A stretch of DNA of 64,000 bases from Mayamaea pseudoterrestris. Taxonomy: Eukaryota; Bacillariophyta; Bacillariophyceae; Sellaphorales; Sellaphoraceae. Below are positions 28,800 to 38,992 of this stretch, in pieces (the stretch's first letter is position 1; the number at the start of each line of letters is the position of its first letter). The stretch is taken from contig BROI01000009.1 of NCBI GenBank assembly GCA_027923505.1, positions 806,001 to 870,000 of the forward strand, in the 5' to 3' direction. Under the pieces are notes generated by a model. That model made no database searches. It was not told the DNA's origin and was given only the letters and a program-made list of their open reading frames with translations. The position numbers and the translations under genes were made by a program.

Positions 28800-31700
28800 A
28801 ATATGCAGAGCAATTTTTTCGGTAGGCTCAACCTCCTCCAACGACAATCAGCCAGCTGTAGCTGCTGCTTCACTGCAAACGACGGAGACTACTGTTGCAA
28901 ACGACAGGACTTGGAAGAGGCGCAGCAAAACTCGTTGCTGCCATGCAGTGTCAATTCGCACTCCATGGCCCGACGTGCAGCGCCTGTTCCGGGCCGTTGG
29001 CTGTCCGCCTTCTCGTTCAACAATCGCCAAGGAGAATGAAGAAGCGCCAAGTGCCGGCGACGGCCCTCCGACGATTCAAGTTTCTCTCTTTCCGGAAGCG
29101 ACTCTGCGAGTAAAAAATATTCTGAAAGGACTTGTTTCGCCGTATCAAATCATTGAGACGATTCAAGACATTGGGTTTGACGCGGAACTCACCAGTGAAC
29201 AGGCTGCAGACACTTAACACAGCTGCATCTTCCACTCTGCGAGTCGTTCTGTTTACGTTTACGAATGCAGAGACTGCTGAAAGGGCGTTTGCATCTTTGA
29301 CGAAAAATCCCAAGGTTCAAAGCGTTCATCCAGTCGAAGATCAGCCGCAAGAGACCAAGCGAAATTGCAGTTATTTTGTTTGGAAGCCAAGGGACGACGA
29401 AAATCATCAAAATACTTGGAGCTAGGCGAAGACAAAGGAGAGAGATTAGAAAGTACAGAGTTTGTAAGCTGCACGCTCCGTGTAACCTTTGACGAAACGT
29501 CGGGGATGGGCGTTCGAACGCTTTTGCGTGAGTTGCAAGAGCAGTTGGGATTCAACAATTCACATGACGACGACATTGAAGTCCAAGACGCGCTGGGCTT
29601 TCAATGTAATCAAGAGGCGGTTGAAGCGCGGCGACGCGCAGAGGTTGCGCGAGTGCGTTGCGATTTTTTTCTTTGCGCTGGCGCTCGCTGTTCCGGTTGG
29701 AGTTGTTTCCATGTTGCTTGGAATGATACCAAGAACCATGATGCTTGTCCATACTTATCCCTTTTGGCGGATTACTTGGCTTGAATTTATCACGTGGCTA
29801 CTAACGACGCCGATTCAGTTCATTTCCGGCGCTCGCTTTTATCGAGAATCCTACTACTCGATCAAGTCGCGACACTTTGGAATGGGTTTCCTCATCTGCC
29901 TTGGTACTAGTGCCGCATACTTTTACTCGGTGGCTGCCACATTATACAACGCCATGCAGCCAGAAGGCACTGAGATGCTTGCCACGGCGTTTGAAACGTC
30001 GGCCTTTCTGATAACCTTTGTGATTCTCGGAAAATATCTGGAGCTCAAGGCAAAGTCTCGAACGTCGCGAGCCATTGCGAGTCTGGCGCAGCTCACTCCT
30101 CAGTCGGCAACCCTTGTAGGCACATGGAATCTTGATCTTGATCGAGAGGATTCCTGCGTCGAGGAGAGGATTAATTCTGTTTTAATACAACGTGACGATG
30201 TATTGTTGGTACGACCTGGCGAAAATGTTCCAATGGATGGCATTGTGGTGCATGGTGCCTCATCCATTGACGAAAGCATGTTGACCGGCGAGTCTTTACC
30301 CATCGTCAAGCAGGCTGGTGACAGCGTTATTGGTGGAACTGTGAACCTGGATGGAGCGATCCGAGTTCGGGTAACAAAGGTGGGCAGTGATACAGCCATG
30401 GCGCAGATCATTCGCTTGATCGAATCGGCGCAGTCTACCAAGGCTCCGGTAAGCTTTAAAGAAGTGCTTATTCGCTTTTCTTCTATAATGAGAACTAAGT
30501 CTTATCCCGAATTGCATTTTTTATGCAGATTCAAGAATACGCCGACTGGTTGTCGGCACTTTTTGTGCCCGTGGTTCTGCTCATCTCTGTTTGTACCTTC
30601 ATTCTTTGGGCAATCCTTCTGAATACAGCGGCACTTGATCACGTAAAAGGTAGCTGGTCGTATTTGGACCATGGGTTGAATGATTGGACGCTTCCACTCA
30701 TATTCGCGATTTCAGTGCTGGTGATTTCCTGTCCATGTGCGCTGGGCCTGGCCACACCGGTAAGTCTTATTCGGATTATGGTTGGTTCCAAGAATGATCG
30801 TCCTATAAATGTCTTATTAAAATCAACTTGTTTGTTTACAGACGGCAATAATGGTTGGATCAGGTGTAGGAGCCCGAAACGGAATTCTTTTGAAAAGTGG
30901 CGAAGCGATTGAGCAATCGCGTGAGCTTAGGGCAATCGTGTTCGATAAAACAGGCACGTTGACCTTTGGCCGGCCATCAGTGCAAGACGTGTTACTCTTG
31001 TCGGATCGTTGTGCTACAATTTTCGACTCTTTTGTCGATGAAAAGGTTATGTCGCAAGTGCAGACAGCTGGTGGCGCAACTATAATTGAGTCAAGCGTGA
31101 ACCGTATCAAGACATTGGAGAACATATTTTTTCTGGCTGCAAGCGCGGAGCATGGCAGCGAACATCCACTCGCAAAAGGTGAGAGGAGTTCTATGGCACC
31201 TGACTTCTGTTTGAAAGGACGCGCGTCTGACATGTCTTATTTTCAGGAATTATCGGCAAGGCAGCAGACCTGGGCATTGGCGATGGACTTTCGCGACCAT
31301 TAATTCGCCCGGATGACTTCGAGAATGAACCGGGCGCTGGTATACGCTGCACTATTAGTGGGCATCGCATTCATATTGGTAACCGACGCAGTTTGAAGAC
31401 GAATGTTATTGCGTTCGGGACAGATGCCATGGACGCAATGGAATACCTAGAAACGAAGGGGCAAACAGCGGTCATTGTGTCTGTTGACGGTCAAGCCGAA
31501 GCAGTGATTGGTCTTATTGACAAGGCTAAGGACGAAGCGGCAACAACTGTTAATGTATTGAGACGGGGACTTGGAATTGACGTTTACATGCTGACTGGTG
31601 ACAATATTCGGACTGCAAGAGTTGTCGCATCGGAGGTTGGTATCGCTCCGTCGAATGTGATTGCCGATGTGCTTCCAGAAGGAAAAGTTGATTGCATTAA

Positions 31701-32494
31701 AGCTTTGCAAGCAAAGTTTGGCGGTGGTGTAGCCATGGTCGGCGACGGAGTTAATGATGCGGCCTCACTGGCTTGTGTAAGTTTACGAGGATGTCAATGA
31801 TTACGCGACGTCTGGCTGATATTTAAAAGTGCCTCTCGTTATTCTGCAGGCTAACATAGGAATAGCAGTCGCAGCTGGCACCAATGTCGCGATCGAGTCG
31901 GCATCGGTAGTACTCATCAATTCGAATTTGACTGATGTTGTCACAGCAATTCACCTGTCCAAGAGTATCTACAATCGCATTCGCTTAAACTTTCTTTGGG
32001 CGTTTGGATACAACACTCTTGCCATCCCTTTGGCCGCAGGAGCATTTTATCCAATCATGAACATGGTCGTTCCTCCTTATATTGCTGGATTGGCAATGAT
32101 ACTCTCTTCGCTCACTGTATTGTCATCGTCCTTGTTGCTAAATCAATATCAGCCTCCGAAATACGATAAGGAGTACAAGCGATTTGGCGACGGTGTGGCT
32201 TTATCAAAGGTGCACATGACTGCAGCTGGCCAAAGGGTGACGATTCAGTGCTGTGAAGGAATGCGGCAGGGAAAGCCCTGTTGCTGCCCACCCGATGCTT
32301 GCTTCTGCGATGAATGTACGGAGCACGGGCGTACTTTGACAAGAGACGACGATTCATCGACTGTATCAAGTCAGATTGAAAGTAATTATCCTGGTTGCCA
32401 GTCATCCTGGGGCAAGCCCTGCAACTGCAAGGACAACTGTCGTTGCGGTCCGGGCTGCAAATGTTGCCACGATGCAACCAAACGGACGACGTAA
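28800..32494 (+). CDS. Copper-transporting P1B-type ATPase with metallothionein-like tail; 5' part disrupted
   Basis: Four short introns are clear: 30449-30528, 30760-30841, 31179-31246 and 31777-31849. Across them read all core P1B motifs: SMLTGESLP (actuator), [12 protein letters not shown] (copper-binding CPC), [10 protein letters not shown] (phosphorylated Asp), SEHPLAKG (HP locus), TGDN and VGDGVND. It should pump Cu(I) across a Golgi or thylakoid-type membrane using ATP. The last 85 residues hold 16 cysteines in two clusters ([13 protein letters not shown] and [16 protein letters not shown]), like a copper metallothionein. The 5' part (28800-29640) contains a heavy-metal-binding domain ([12 protein letters not shown]) and its partner strands, but in several alternating frames, so the start codon and N-terminus cannot be fixed. 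From about 29640 the frame is intact. The break pattern may be sequence error. Confidence 0.85.
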
Positions 32495-32534
32495 ACGAAA
32501 TAGCAGACTTCATCGAGTACTGAAAGTTAACTTA

Positions 32535-33337
32535 TTATTCAATTTGCCCACCTTTCAAAACAAGTATATGCCTATGGTTGATGTGAGGTAAAGATTGAAG
32601 ATGAGGAGGATTCTTCCAATGCAAAAAGTCGCGAACGTCCTGTAGACGAGAGCGTAGCTCCATTTCTGCGTCAGCGACATCGTCCTCTGTGCAGTCTTCA
32701 CCCAGTTTCCATCTTTTTGCATAAAGAAGTGACAAGCGTGAGCGAAGGTGATTGCCGTGAGACAACGCCTGATTAGCACAATTTTTGCCGCAAGTTCATC
32801 ATCTTGTCAGAAGTATGCAGCATAAGCTCGTCACATTCCCACTTACAAAATCCAGTGGCATACATTTTCGCCAACATGATACGAAAAGGAGTTTTCCGCT
32901 AATACCTTCAAGGGTTGAGTGGACGATGGCCGAGGTACGTGCAAGAGTCCGTCATCTGCAACTGTCGGCACCAACCCAAACTTTTCGTAAAGTATGTAAT
33001 CGTACATGGTCCTGTATTCTTTCAATACTTTTATCCTGTGCAATTCATAAAGGTTTTGATGCTTCTTGGACCGCTTTAGTGCGTCAAGTTGGTTGGTACT
33101 GACAATGCTTTGCAGTTCGCTCCAGGTTGGCGGTGGCACTTCCTCGTCTTCGGCACCATGCATCTGGGTGGTGCTACTGCGCTGCCAAATGACGACTTGA
33201 ACAAGATGCTTGGTATTCAAAGTAGCATATCTCATCGGAACGTTAGAGACTTGAAAGCCTGATGATTTTTCTATTCTAGGAAAGAGCACAGCGAAGGCAG
33301 CCATGATTTGACTTTTGCGGCCGGCGCCGAGGACCAT
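32535..33337 (-). CDS. DUF3605-like protein, copy 2
   Basis: Exon 1 starts at the ATG at 33337 (MVLGAGRKSQ) and runs to about 32850; a second exon covers about 32768-32535. Exon 1 ends in NSFSYHVGENVCHWIL and the last exon has VRDFLHWKNPPHLQSLPHIN, which together match the DUF3605 pattern (N-F-Y...HW-LW and F-W-N-P-LQS...H-H-LV). The exact splice is unresolved: a gtaagt donor at 32848 does not keep the frame with the cag acceptor at 32769, whereas a weaker gtatgc donor at 32863 does. Function of the family is unknown. The gene diverges from the glycosyltransferase at 33620. The matching 5' end in copy 1 is at 1-159. Confidence 0.55.
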
Positions 33338-33619
33338 GTTGATGGATGTCCCTGCAGATGGTACGCGATACGTCACCGGGAGAACTAGCTCCTATTGGGG
33401 ATCTTTGTTGCGTTGTTTGTTTATATTCCTTGCAAAATACTGCAGTTGCATGCCGTGAAGGACGGAAATGCCTGCACATGCAGGATTTGCGACGTGACGG
33501 AAAATGATCACCTGTCGGAGCGCAACTGAATCTGTCATAGCGGTAATCAGTCATTCGCGGCCCGCGCCGCGCGATTCGTCGTCATTCAAAACGATCATCC
33601 GACATCCGACGGCGCAACC

Positions 33620-34993
33620 ATGGTGCAGGTCCATCGCCTCGCGACGCCCCGCAGCCGCACCAAGCCTCATCTTGTATTGAATGGAACCAAAATACTCTGT
33701 GGCGTGATCGTTCTGATTTGCGTCATTCTCTTTATCGAAACGTCAACAAGCACGACAAGTCGACCTGATGCTGCTGCTAGATCGTCGTTACTGCAGCTTC
33801 GCACGAAGAGTGCAAGCGCGGGCAACGATGTCTCGCAAAAGAAGGGATTAGCTACAGTTGCTTTTGCTGTAAGCATCACCGGGTGTGGTACTGATCCTAT
33901 CACGGAAGGAGCTGCAGTATTGATGCACTCCATTCATCGAGCATCAGTGCACGGATCGCTTAGCGGAAAGTACGACTACGACTTGTTTGCCATTTACCAC
34001 CCGCAGGCTGCCGAATGTGCAAAGCCATTACAGAAAATTGGGTGGAATTTGCTTGAACGAGATGTTTTTGTAAAAGTCAGCGACATTAAAGGTGACTATC
34101 TGCGCGAAAAGATTGAATCAAATGGATGCTGTGGAGAAAAGGAACTGATCAAGCTTGAAGCTTATACGCTCACCGATTATCCCATTGTCGTACACCTTGA
34201 TCTTGATGTACTGGTACTAAAGCCCATGGATGACGTCTTTGACATGATGCTGGCGACAGAGTCAGTGGATGCAGCACAATACTCGGACATTTTGATGCCG
34301 TATCCACCGCAAACAATGCCTGCTCGCATCAACGCCTTCTTCACCTACGACTACAATATGGTCAGTCCTCTCACGGTGCATAAACCAGTACAAGGAGGTC
34401 TGATCATTCTACGTCCCGATTTGCACGTCTACGAGGAATTTCGGCAGATTGTTTTGGAAGGTGACTTTCGCTCGAGCCACGGCTCAAACGGCTCGGGATG
34501 GGGCGGCAAAGTCGGGCCGTTTCACGGATCCATGACGTTTCAAGGCATTGTTCCATATTACTACAATGTTTTGCACGAGGGAAAGGAATCGCTAGTTTTG
34601 AATCGCTGCGTCTACAACCAAATGTGTGACAATCCACGCGACCGACCAACTAAAAACGATATCGTTTCAGGAACATGTCGAACGGGAGAAGCAGAATGCG
34701 AGGATTGTCGGTCTCGGCCGCTCGAGGACGTAGTGACGACGCATTTTACACTCTGCCAAAAGCCATGGTGGTGTCTTCCGCATACACAGGATGCGATACA
34801 GCACCGACTCTGTCAGAAGCTGACACGCGAATGGTATCGGGTGCGTTCTGAAATGGAACAGTCATGGGGTCGGTCTGGTCAAGGTGCAGGCAACTATATG
34901 CAGGATATTTTCTTTGGATATTGCCAGCACAGCGGCCACCAAGGGTACACGCCTATTGGCGAACCATATGGAGCTGTCAGCAGCAAATTGTAA
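33620..34993 (+). CDS. Type II membrane glycosyltransferase, GT8-like, copy 2
   Basis: Intronless, 457 aa, about 97% identical to the protein at 452-1816. Same membrane anchor, DxD context (VVHLDLDVLVLKP) and cysteine-rich tail. Relative to copy 1 it has a three-residue gain in the stem after the anchor (KSASAGNDVS) and about a dozen substitutions, several non-conservative (VLGSLGG to VHGSLSG, SQG to SHG). This is the most diverged intact gene pair in the block. All recognised motifs are intact. Confidence 0.8.
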   Translation: MVQVHRLATPRSRTKPHLVLNGTKILCGVIVLICVILFIETSTSTTSRPDAAARSSLLQLRTKSASAGNDVSQKKGLATVAFAVSITGCGTDPITEGAAVLMHSIHRASVHGSLSGKYDYDLFAIYHPQAAECAKPLQKIGWNLLERDVFVKVSDIKGDYLREKIESNGCCGEKELIKLEAYTLTDYPIVVHLDLDVLVLKPMDDVFDMMLATESVDAAQYSDILMPYPPQTMPARINAFFTYDYNMVSPLTVHKPVQGGLIILRPDLHVYEEFRQIVLEGDFRSSHGSNGSGWGGKVGPFHGSMTFQGIVPYYYNVLHEGKESLVLNRCVYNQMCDNPRDRPTKNDIVSGTCRTGEAECEDCRSRPLEDVVTTHFTLCQKPWWCLPHTQDAIQHRLCQKLTREWYRVRSEMEQSWGRSGQGAGNYMQDIFFGYCQHSGHQGYTPIGEPYGAVSSKL

Positions 34994-35458
34994 TCGATGG
35001 TATTGCAACACTTGTTATACGCGAGCCAGGCAGAAACGGCGCCGATGAAGCACAACCTAAAGCATCCAACGTGTTTTCGCACTGTTTAAAGGTGCTTAAT
35101 GACCGTCGAGTACGACCAGACATTTGAGCCCTGTCTCGTTTCCGTTGCTATTTGGAAATAATATCCACGGCGACTGCCCGTGCTGCACGTGTTTTTAGAC
35201 TTTATTTGAGTAATGACGCGTTTATTTTAACAAGTAGACTTTGCGCAGAGAACCTCTATTTTCAATCCGCAAAGAGCTGTATATTCAAACAGACGAATAC
35301 CAGCTGCACACTTTGGTAAACAGATCAACTACCGGTAGTAGCGTATACAAGGTAAGTCGCAGCGCAACTCATTGTGACATGCGACTTTTCCGTCGGCGAC
35401 CTACAATTACAACGATGAAATTGTTGATGAACTTATCATCGGCCCCAAGTCCGACGCC
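34994..35458. other. Intergenic region between the paired glycosyltransferases, copy 2
   Basis: Counterpart of 1817-2284, with small indels. It has a single accggt unit at 35332 where copy 1 has two. No gene seen. Confidence 0.55.
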
Positions 35459-36850
35459 ATGAGTTCGGCTCAGCGCAGTCGGATTTTTGGATCAACAATG
35501 AACAGATATACAACATATCTGGCTGTATTCTTTATTTTGCTCTTGGTTGCCGTTGTCTTCACCATCGAATCGAACCAAAAGCTTTTGATGCCTGCGCAGA
35601 TCGATGATGTGTCGCTGATTTTTGCCGGCGATCTTACAACGCAAAAGCTCGCTTCGAGACCCATAAAGGTCGCGTACGCAGTATCAATCACGTCGTGCAA
35701 CTCGGGACCATATGCGACTTCCTTAGCAGATGCGGCAGCCGTCTTAAAGCATTCGATCCATCGCGCATCAATTCACGGAACACTCGGCGGTCGCTACGAC
35801 TACGACAGCTTTGTCATCTCTTATCCTGGTGCAAAGGAATGCTCAGCTGCTTTGGAAGATTTTGGATGGAAAGTGATAGAGCGACCAATCTTGGTCAACG
35901 TAAGCGAAATTCGAGGCAACCACATGCGAGAGAATGTCGACAACACGGGGTGCTGCGGCTCAAAGGAGTTCATAAAACTTGAGGCATATACAATGACTGA
36001 TTACCCAATAGTTGTACATCTGGACCTTGACACTTTGGTTCTGAAACCAATGGATGACCTATTCGACGTGATGCTGAACACGTCGCCGACTATCGGCGCT
36101 GATCATTACAAAACCTTCATCATGCAGCATAGCAACAAGAATCAAACGACAATTCCCGATCGCGTCAATGCTTTTTTCACTTACGACTACAACATGGTTA
36201 CGTCAAGTACTGTATATAAACCCGTACAAGGGGGCTTGATTGTTGTGAGGCCTGATCTCAATGTGTATGAAGCGTTTCGCCAAATTGTACTTGAAGGGGA
36301 TTTTCGCAGTGGAGAAGAGCGAAATGGCATTGGTTGGGGCGGAAAGGTTGGACCATTTTATGGCGGCATGACCTTTCAAGGCATAATTCCCTACTATTAC
36401 GATGTTCTTCACCCTGGGCAGGCTCTTGAACTAAATCGATGCGTCTACAACCAAATGTGCGACAATCCCCGCGAGCCGGTTGCAGAAAACAGCACCATAC
36501 CAGGGAAATGCTTAACGAATGAAACCGAATGCGAAGACTGTCGCGCTCGTCCCGTAAATGAGATTGTAACGGCTCATTACACCATTTGTCAAAAACCCTG
36601 GTCATGTCATGCCCATGCCGAGGAATCCATTGGACATCAGCTTTGCCGTAATCTTATGCGTGAATGGTTTCGCGTGCGCTCTGAAATGGAGATTTCTTGG
36701 GGCCGCAAGGGACTGGGAGCGGGTAGTTACGAACCAGACATTTTCTTTGGGTTCTGTCGCGGGCATGGCGACTTTAGTTACCTTCCGATTCAGCAGCCGT
36801 TTGGTCGACCTTTGGTCATCAACTCAGATGGCCATAACACAACTTTATAG
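35459..36850 (+). CDS. Type II membrane glycosyltransferase, GT8-like, second paralogue, copy 2
   Basis: Intronless, 463 aa; about five residues differ from the protein at 2285-3676 (for example HDSF to YDSF and KNFI to KTFI). Membrane anchor at 17-36, DxD at 189-191, and the same set of conserved cysteines. No in-frame ATG lies upstream, which supports this start in both copies. Confidence 0.82.
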   Translation: MSSAQRSRIFGSTMNRYTTYLAVFFILLLVAVVFTIESNQKLLMPAQIDDVSLIFAGDLTTQKLASRPIKVAYAVSITSCNSGPYATSLADAAAVLKHSIHRASIHGTLGGRYDYDSFVISYPGAKECSAALEDFGWKVIERPILVNVSEIRGNHMRENVDNTGCCGSKEFIKLEAYTMTDYPIVVHLDLDTLVLKPMDDLFDVMLNTSPTIGADHYKTFIMQHSNKNQTTIPDRVNAFFTYDYNMVTSSTVYKPVQGGLIVVRPDLNVYEAFRQIVLEGDFRSGEERNGIGWGGKVGPFYGGMTFQGIIPYYYDVLHPGQALELNRCVYNQMCDNPREPVAENSTIPGKCLTNETECEDCRARPVNEIVTAHYTICQKPWSCHAHAEESIGHQLCRNLMREWFRVRSEMEISWGRKGLGAGSYEPDIFFGFCRGHGDFSYLPIQQPFGRPLVINSDGHNTTL

Positions 36851-37814
36851 ATATCATATTAACGTGCTGCCACTGTTAGGCATACTATAATTGCAAGAAT
36901 TTCGTCGCAAAAGTAGATGAACCCCGCACGTAAGAAGGTTACAACTGCATTTTTCCTGTCGCAACACTTTATCGCATCGGTTACTGATGTAATTCCGACC
37001 AAAGGGAGATGCTATTATCAGAGTTTAAAAAGGTCTCGACACTGTTTGAATTTACTCTGACTAATTTGTTTTTAAGGAGGAGCAGATACGCGAGTGCTTG
37101 GCAATCACTCTAACCTTGCATGCCACTTTAGTACTACCTAGCTAACTTCCTCGTGCTCAAAGAAACAATTGGTGCAGTTGGAAGCGAAATATGTGCCATC
37201 CATACTACGGTAGATAGGGACACCTTCCTGTACTGTAATTGTCGGTATTTTACTATCCTGCATTACTTTCTTGTCTACCGGTAGTACGAGAGCATAGCAA
37301 ATTGTGTTAGCAGTGCCGGTAGGTCATGAATCATCAGCCCCGGGCATGATGCGTATCATAGCTCCCGCGTCTCTTTCCTTCGCCTCCATTGTTCTTTAGC
37401 TTCTCATTTTACTGCCTCACTGTTGCAAGTTGGAGGGTGGTCGACGGAGTGACATATATGATACCGGTATTAGGTACATGTGTAGGTCAAGCTGAGTAGA
37501 TTCGAACGCTATACCGACACTTACTTCAACAACATCGTCACTTTCTATCAACGTCATTTTTCAGCTTCAAGATGACCCTGCCTTCGTAAAAAGTGCAAGC
37601 AGAATGTCCCCAATCATCGCTTTACAATAGCCTGCACGGGTACGTCAGCCTTGCGAATTGTGTCCGCATTAAGTGGACCGAAGCCGAGCGAACGCCAGCG
37701 AACAGTCAATAAAGAATCGAAGCCCTTTCTAGTTGAAGTTAGACTGCAAGCCAGATTAAACATCTCACAAAACTTTCGATCGCGCCGATTAATCCATCGC
37801 CCATCATCCCCACC
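36851..37814. other. Intergenic region with the empty retroelement site
   Basis: Shows the undisturbed layout upstream of the TPR-like gene. The 8.7-kb element of copy 1 is absent; the join cattaagtg|gaccgaag lies at 37675/37676. CCGGTA motifs recur near 37277, 37317 and 37463. No gene seen. Confidence 0.7.
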
Positions 37815-38480
37815 ATGATCTGCTCGTCAATAAAGCGAGCGTCAGAACTTAACAACCATGGCATTAATCTGCTTGTCGCAGGGCATTCACAAGAGGCAAT
37901 GAATACTTTTCAGAGTGCTTTGTCAGGTATCAAGGAAATCGTAAGCGACCAAGATCCAAGCCTCCATTCCGACACATCAATGAGCGTCGCCCCTACCCAA
38001 AGATTTATCAGCGAGAGCCCTTTGATTCTACATACACTACATACGGATCAGTCATTTGTGTACAATCGACCCTTGGTGATTGACGAGATTGTGTCGATTG
38101 ACGATCTCGATTCTACCTTGGCACTACTGAGCGCCGCCATTCTTTTCAATCTCGCCTTGGTGTGCCATCAAATTGGACGAGAAGGCCAAGAGAAGGCACT
38201 CAAGCGCGCATCGGTACTGTACAGAATGAGTTTGCAGCTACTTCAAAACTGCGAGGCGAATGAATGTACCACTGTCATTTGTCTCCTCGCGCTCAACAAT
38301 CGAGCGCAGATCCATTATGAGCTCTGCGACTACTCGCAGAGTGGACATTGTTTAAAGCAAATATCTAAGATCATGCACGACGATGTTCGTTTGCATGAGT
38401 CTTTGAACGCAGCAGACCTTGAAGGTCTTTTGCTGAATGTGATGCTTCAAGATCCACCATCGGCTGCTCGAGCCGCATGA
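37815..38480 (+). CDS. TPR-like helical repeat protein, copy 2
   Basis: 221 aa, identical in protein sequence to 13373-14038 with a few silent changes. Its upstream region is intact, so it probably keeps the ancestral expression pattern. Helix-pair pattern as in copy 1; no catalytic motif. Downstream, the intergenic region is cut short by the copia element at 38901. Confidence 0.65.
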   Translation: MICSSIKRASELNNHGINLLVAGHSQEAMNTFQSALSGIKEIVSDQDPSLHSDTSMSVAPTQRFISESPLILHTLHTDQSFVYNRPLVIDEIVSIDDLDSTLALLSAAILFNLALVCHQIGREGQEKALKRASVLYRMSLQLLQNCEANECTTVICLLALNNRAQIHYELCDYSQSGHCLKQISKIMHDDVRLHESLNAADLEGLLLNVMLQDPPSAARAA

Positions 38481-38900
38481 TCTCGTTGCTTGCTATCCAT
38501 TTCACAACAAACCCATCAACTATTTGGTCATATACAACCTGTATCTGCTATACGCGCCACCTGCTAAGTGGCAACTGTTAAAATAAGGTACCGATTTTTG
38601 CTAATCTCCATATGAAATCCCGTATTTCAATAATTTGTCACTGCGCTGGGAATGGCAGGCACATATGCATCATGTATTCATATCATTCAAGTCTTCAACG
38701 ACTGGAACAGAATGTCAAATTGAAGGATATATACTTTGACACGAGTAAGTTGCGCGGTGCGTCTTTGAGTAAGCGTGCATATAGCCCATCCAACAGCCCA
38801 TGACATTGCATTTTGAAGGCGAGTAGCTTGCGAAACGGCCTTGACAACCGTTTCTTTAAAGTTTGGTCGGTTCTTCGCATGCCGATGAACCAACTGCACG
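38481..38900. other. Intergenic region left of the copia element
   Basis: Matches 14039-14460 of copy 1 and ends where the element begins. No gene seen. Confidence 0.55.
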
Positions 38901-38992
38901 TAAGCGCACGGTAAGCTGCAACCGAAGGAGTGGATCGAGGACGATCACTTCTTGGAGAAAATAAGTAAAGTGGTTTTATTGACTCTGTTCTG
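38901..38992 (+). repeat. Left terminal direct repeat of the copia element
   Basis: 92 bp matching 43911-44000 with a few differences (taagcgcacggtaagctg against taagcgcggtaagcgg at the outer end). It is short for a copia LTR and lacks a clear TG...CA frame, so the true repeat may be longer on one side and cut on the other. Confidence 0.75.
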
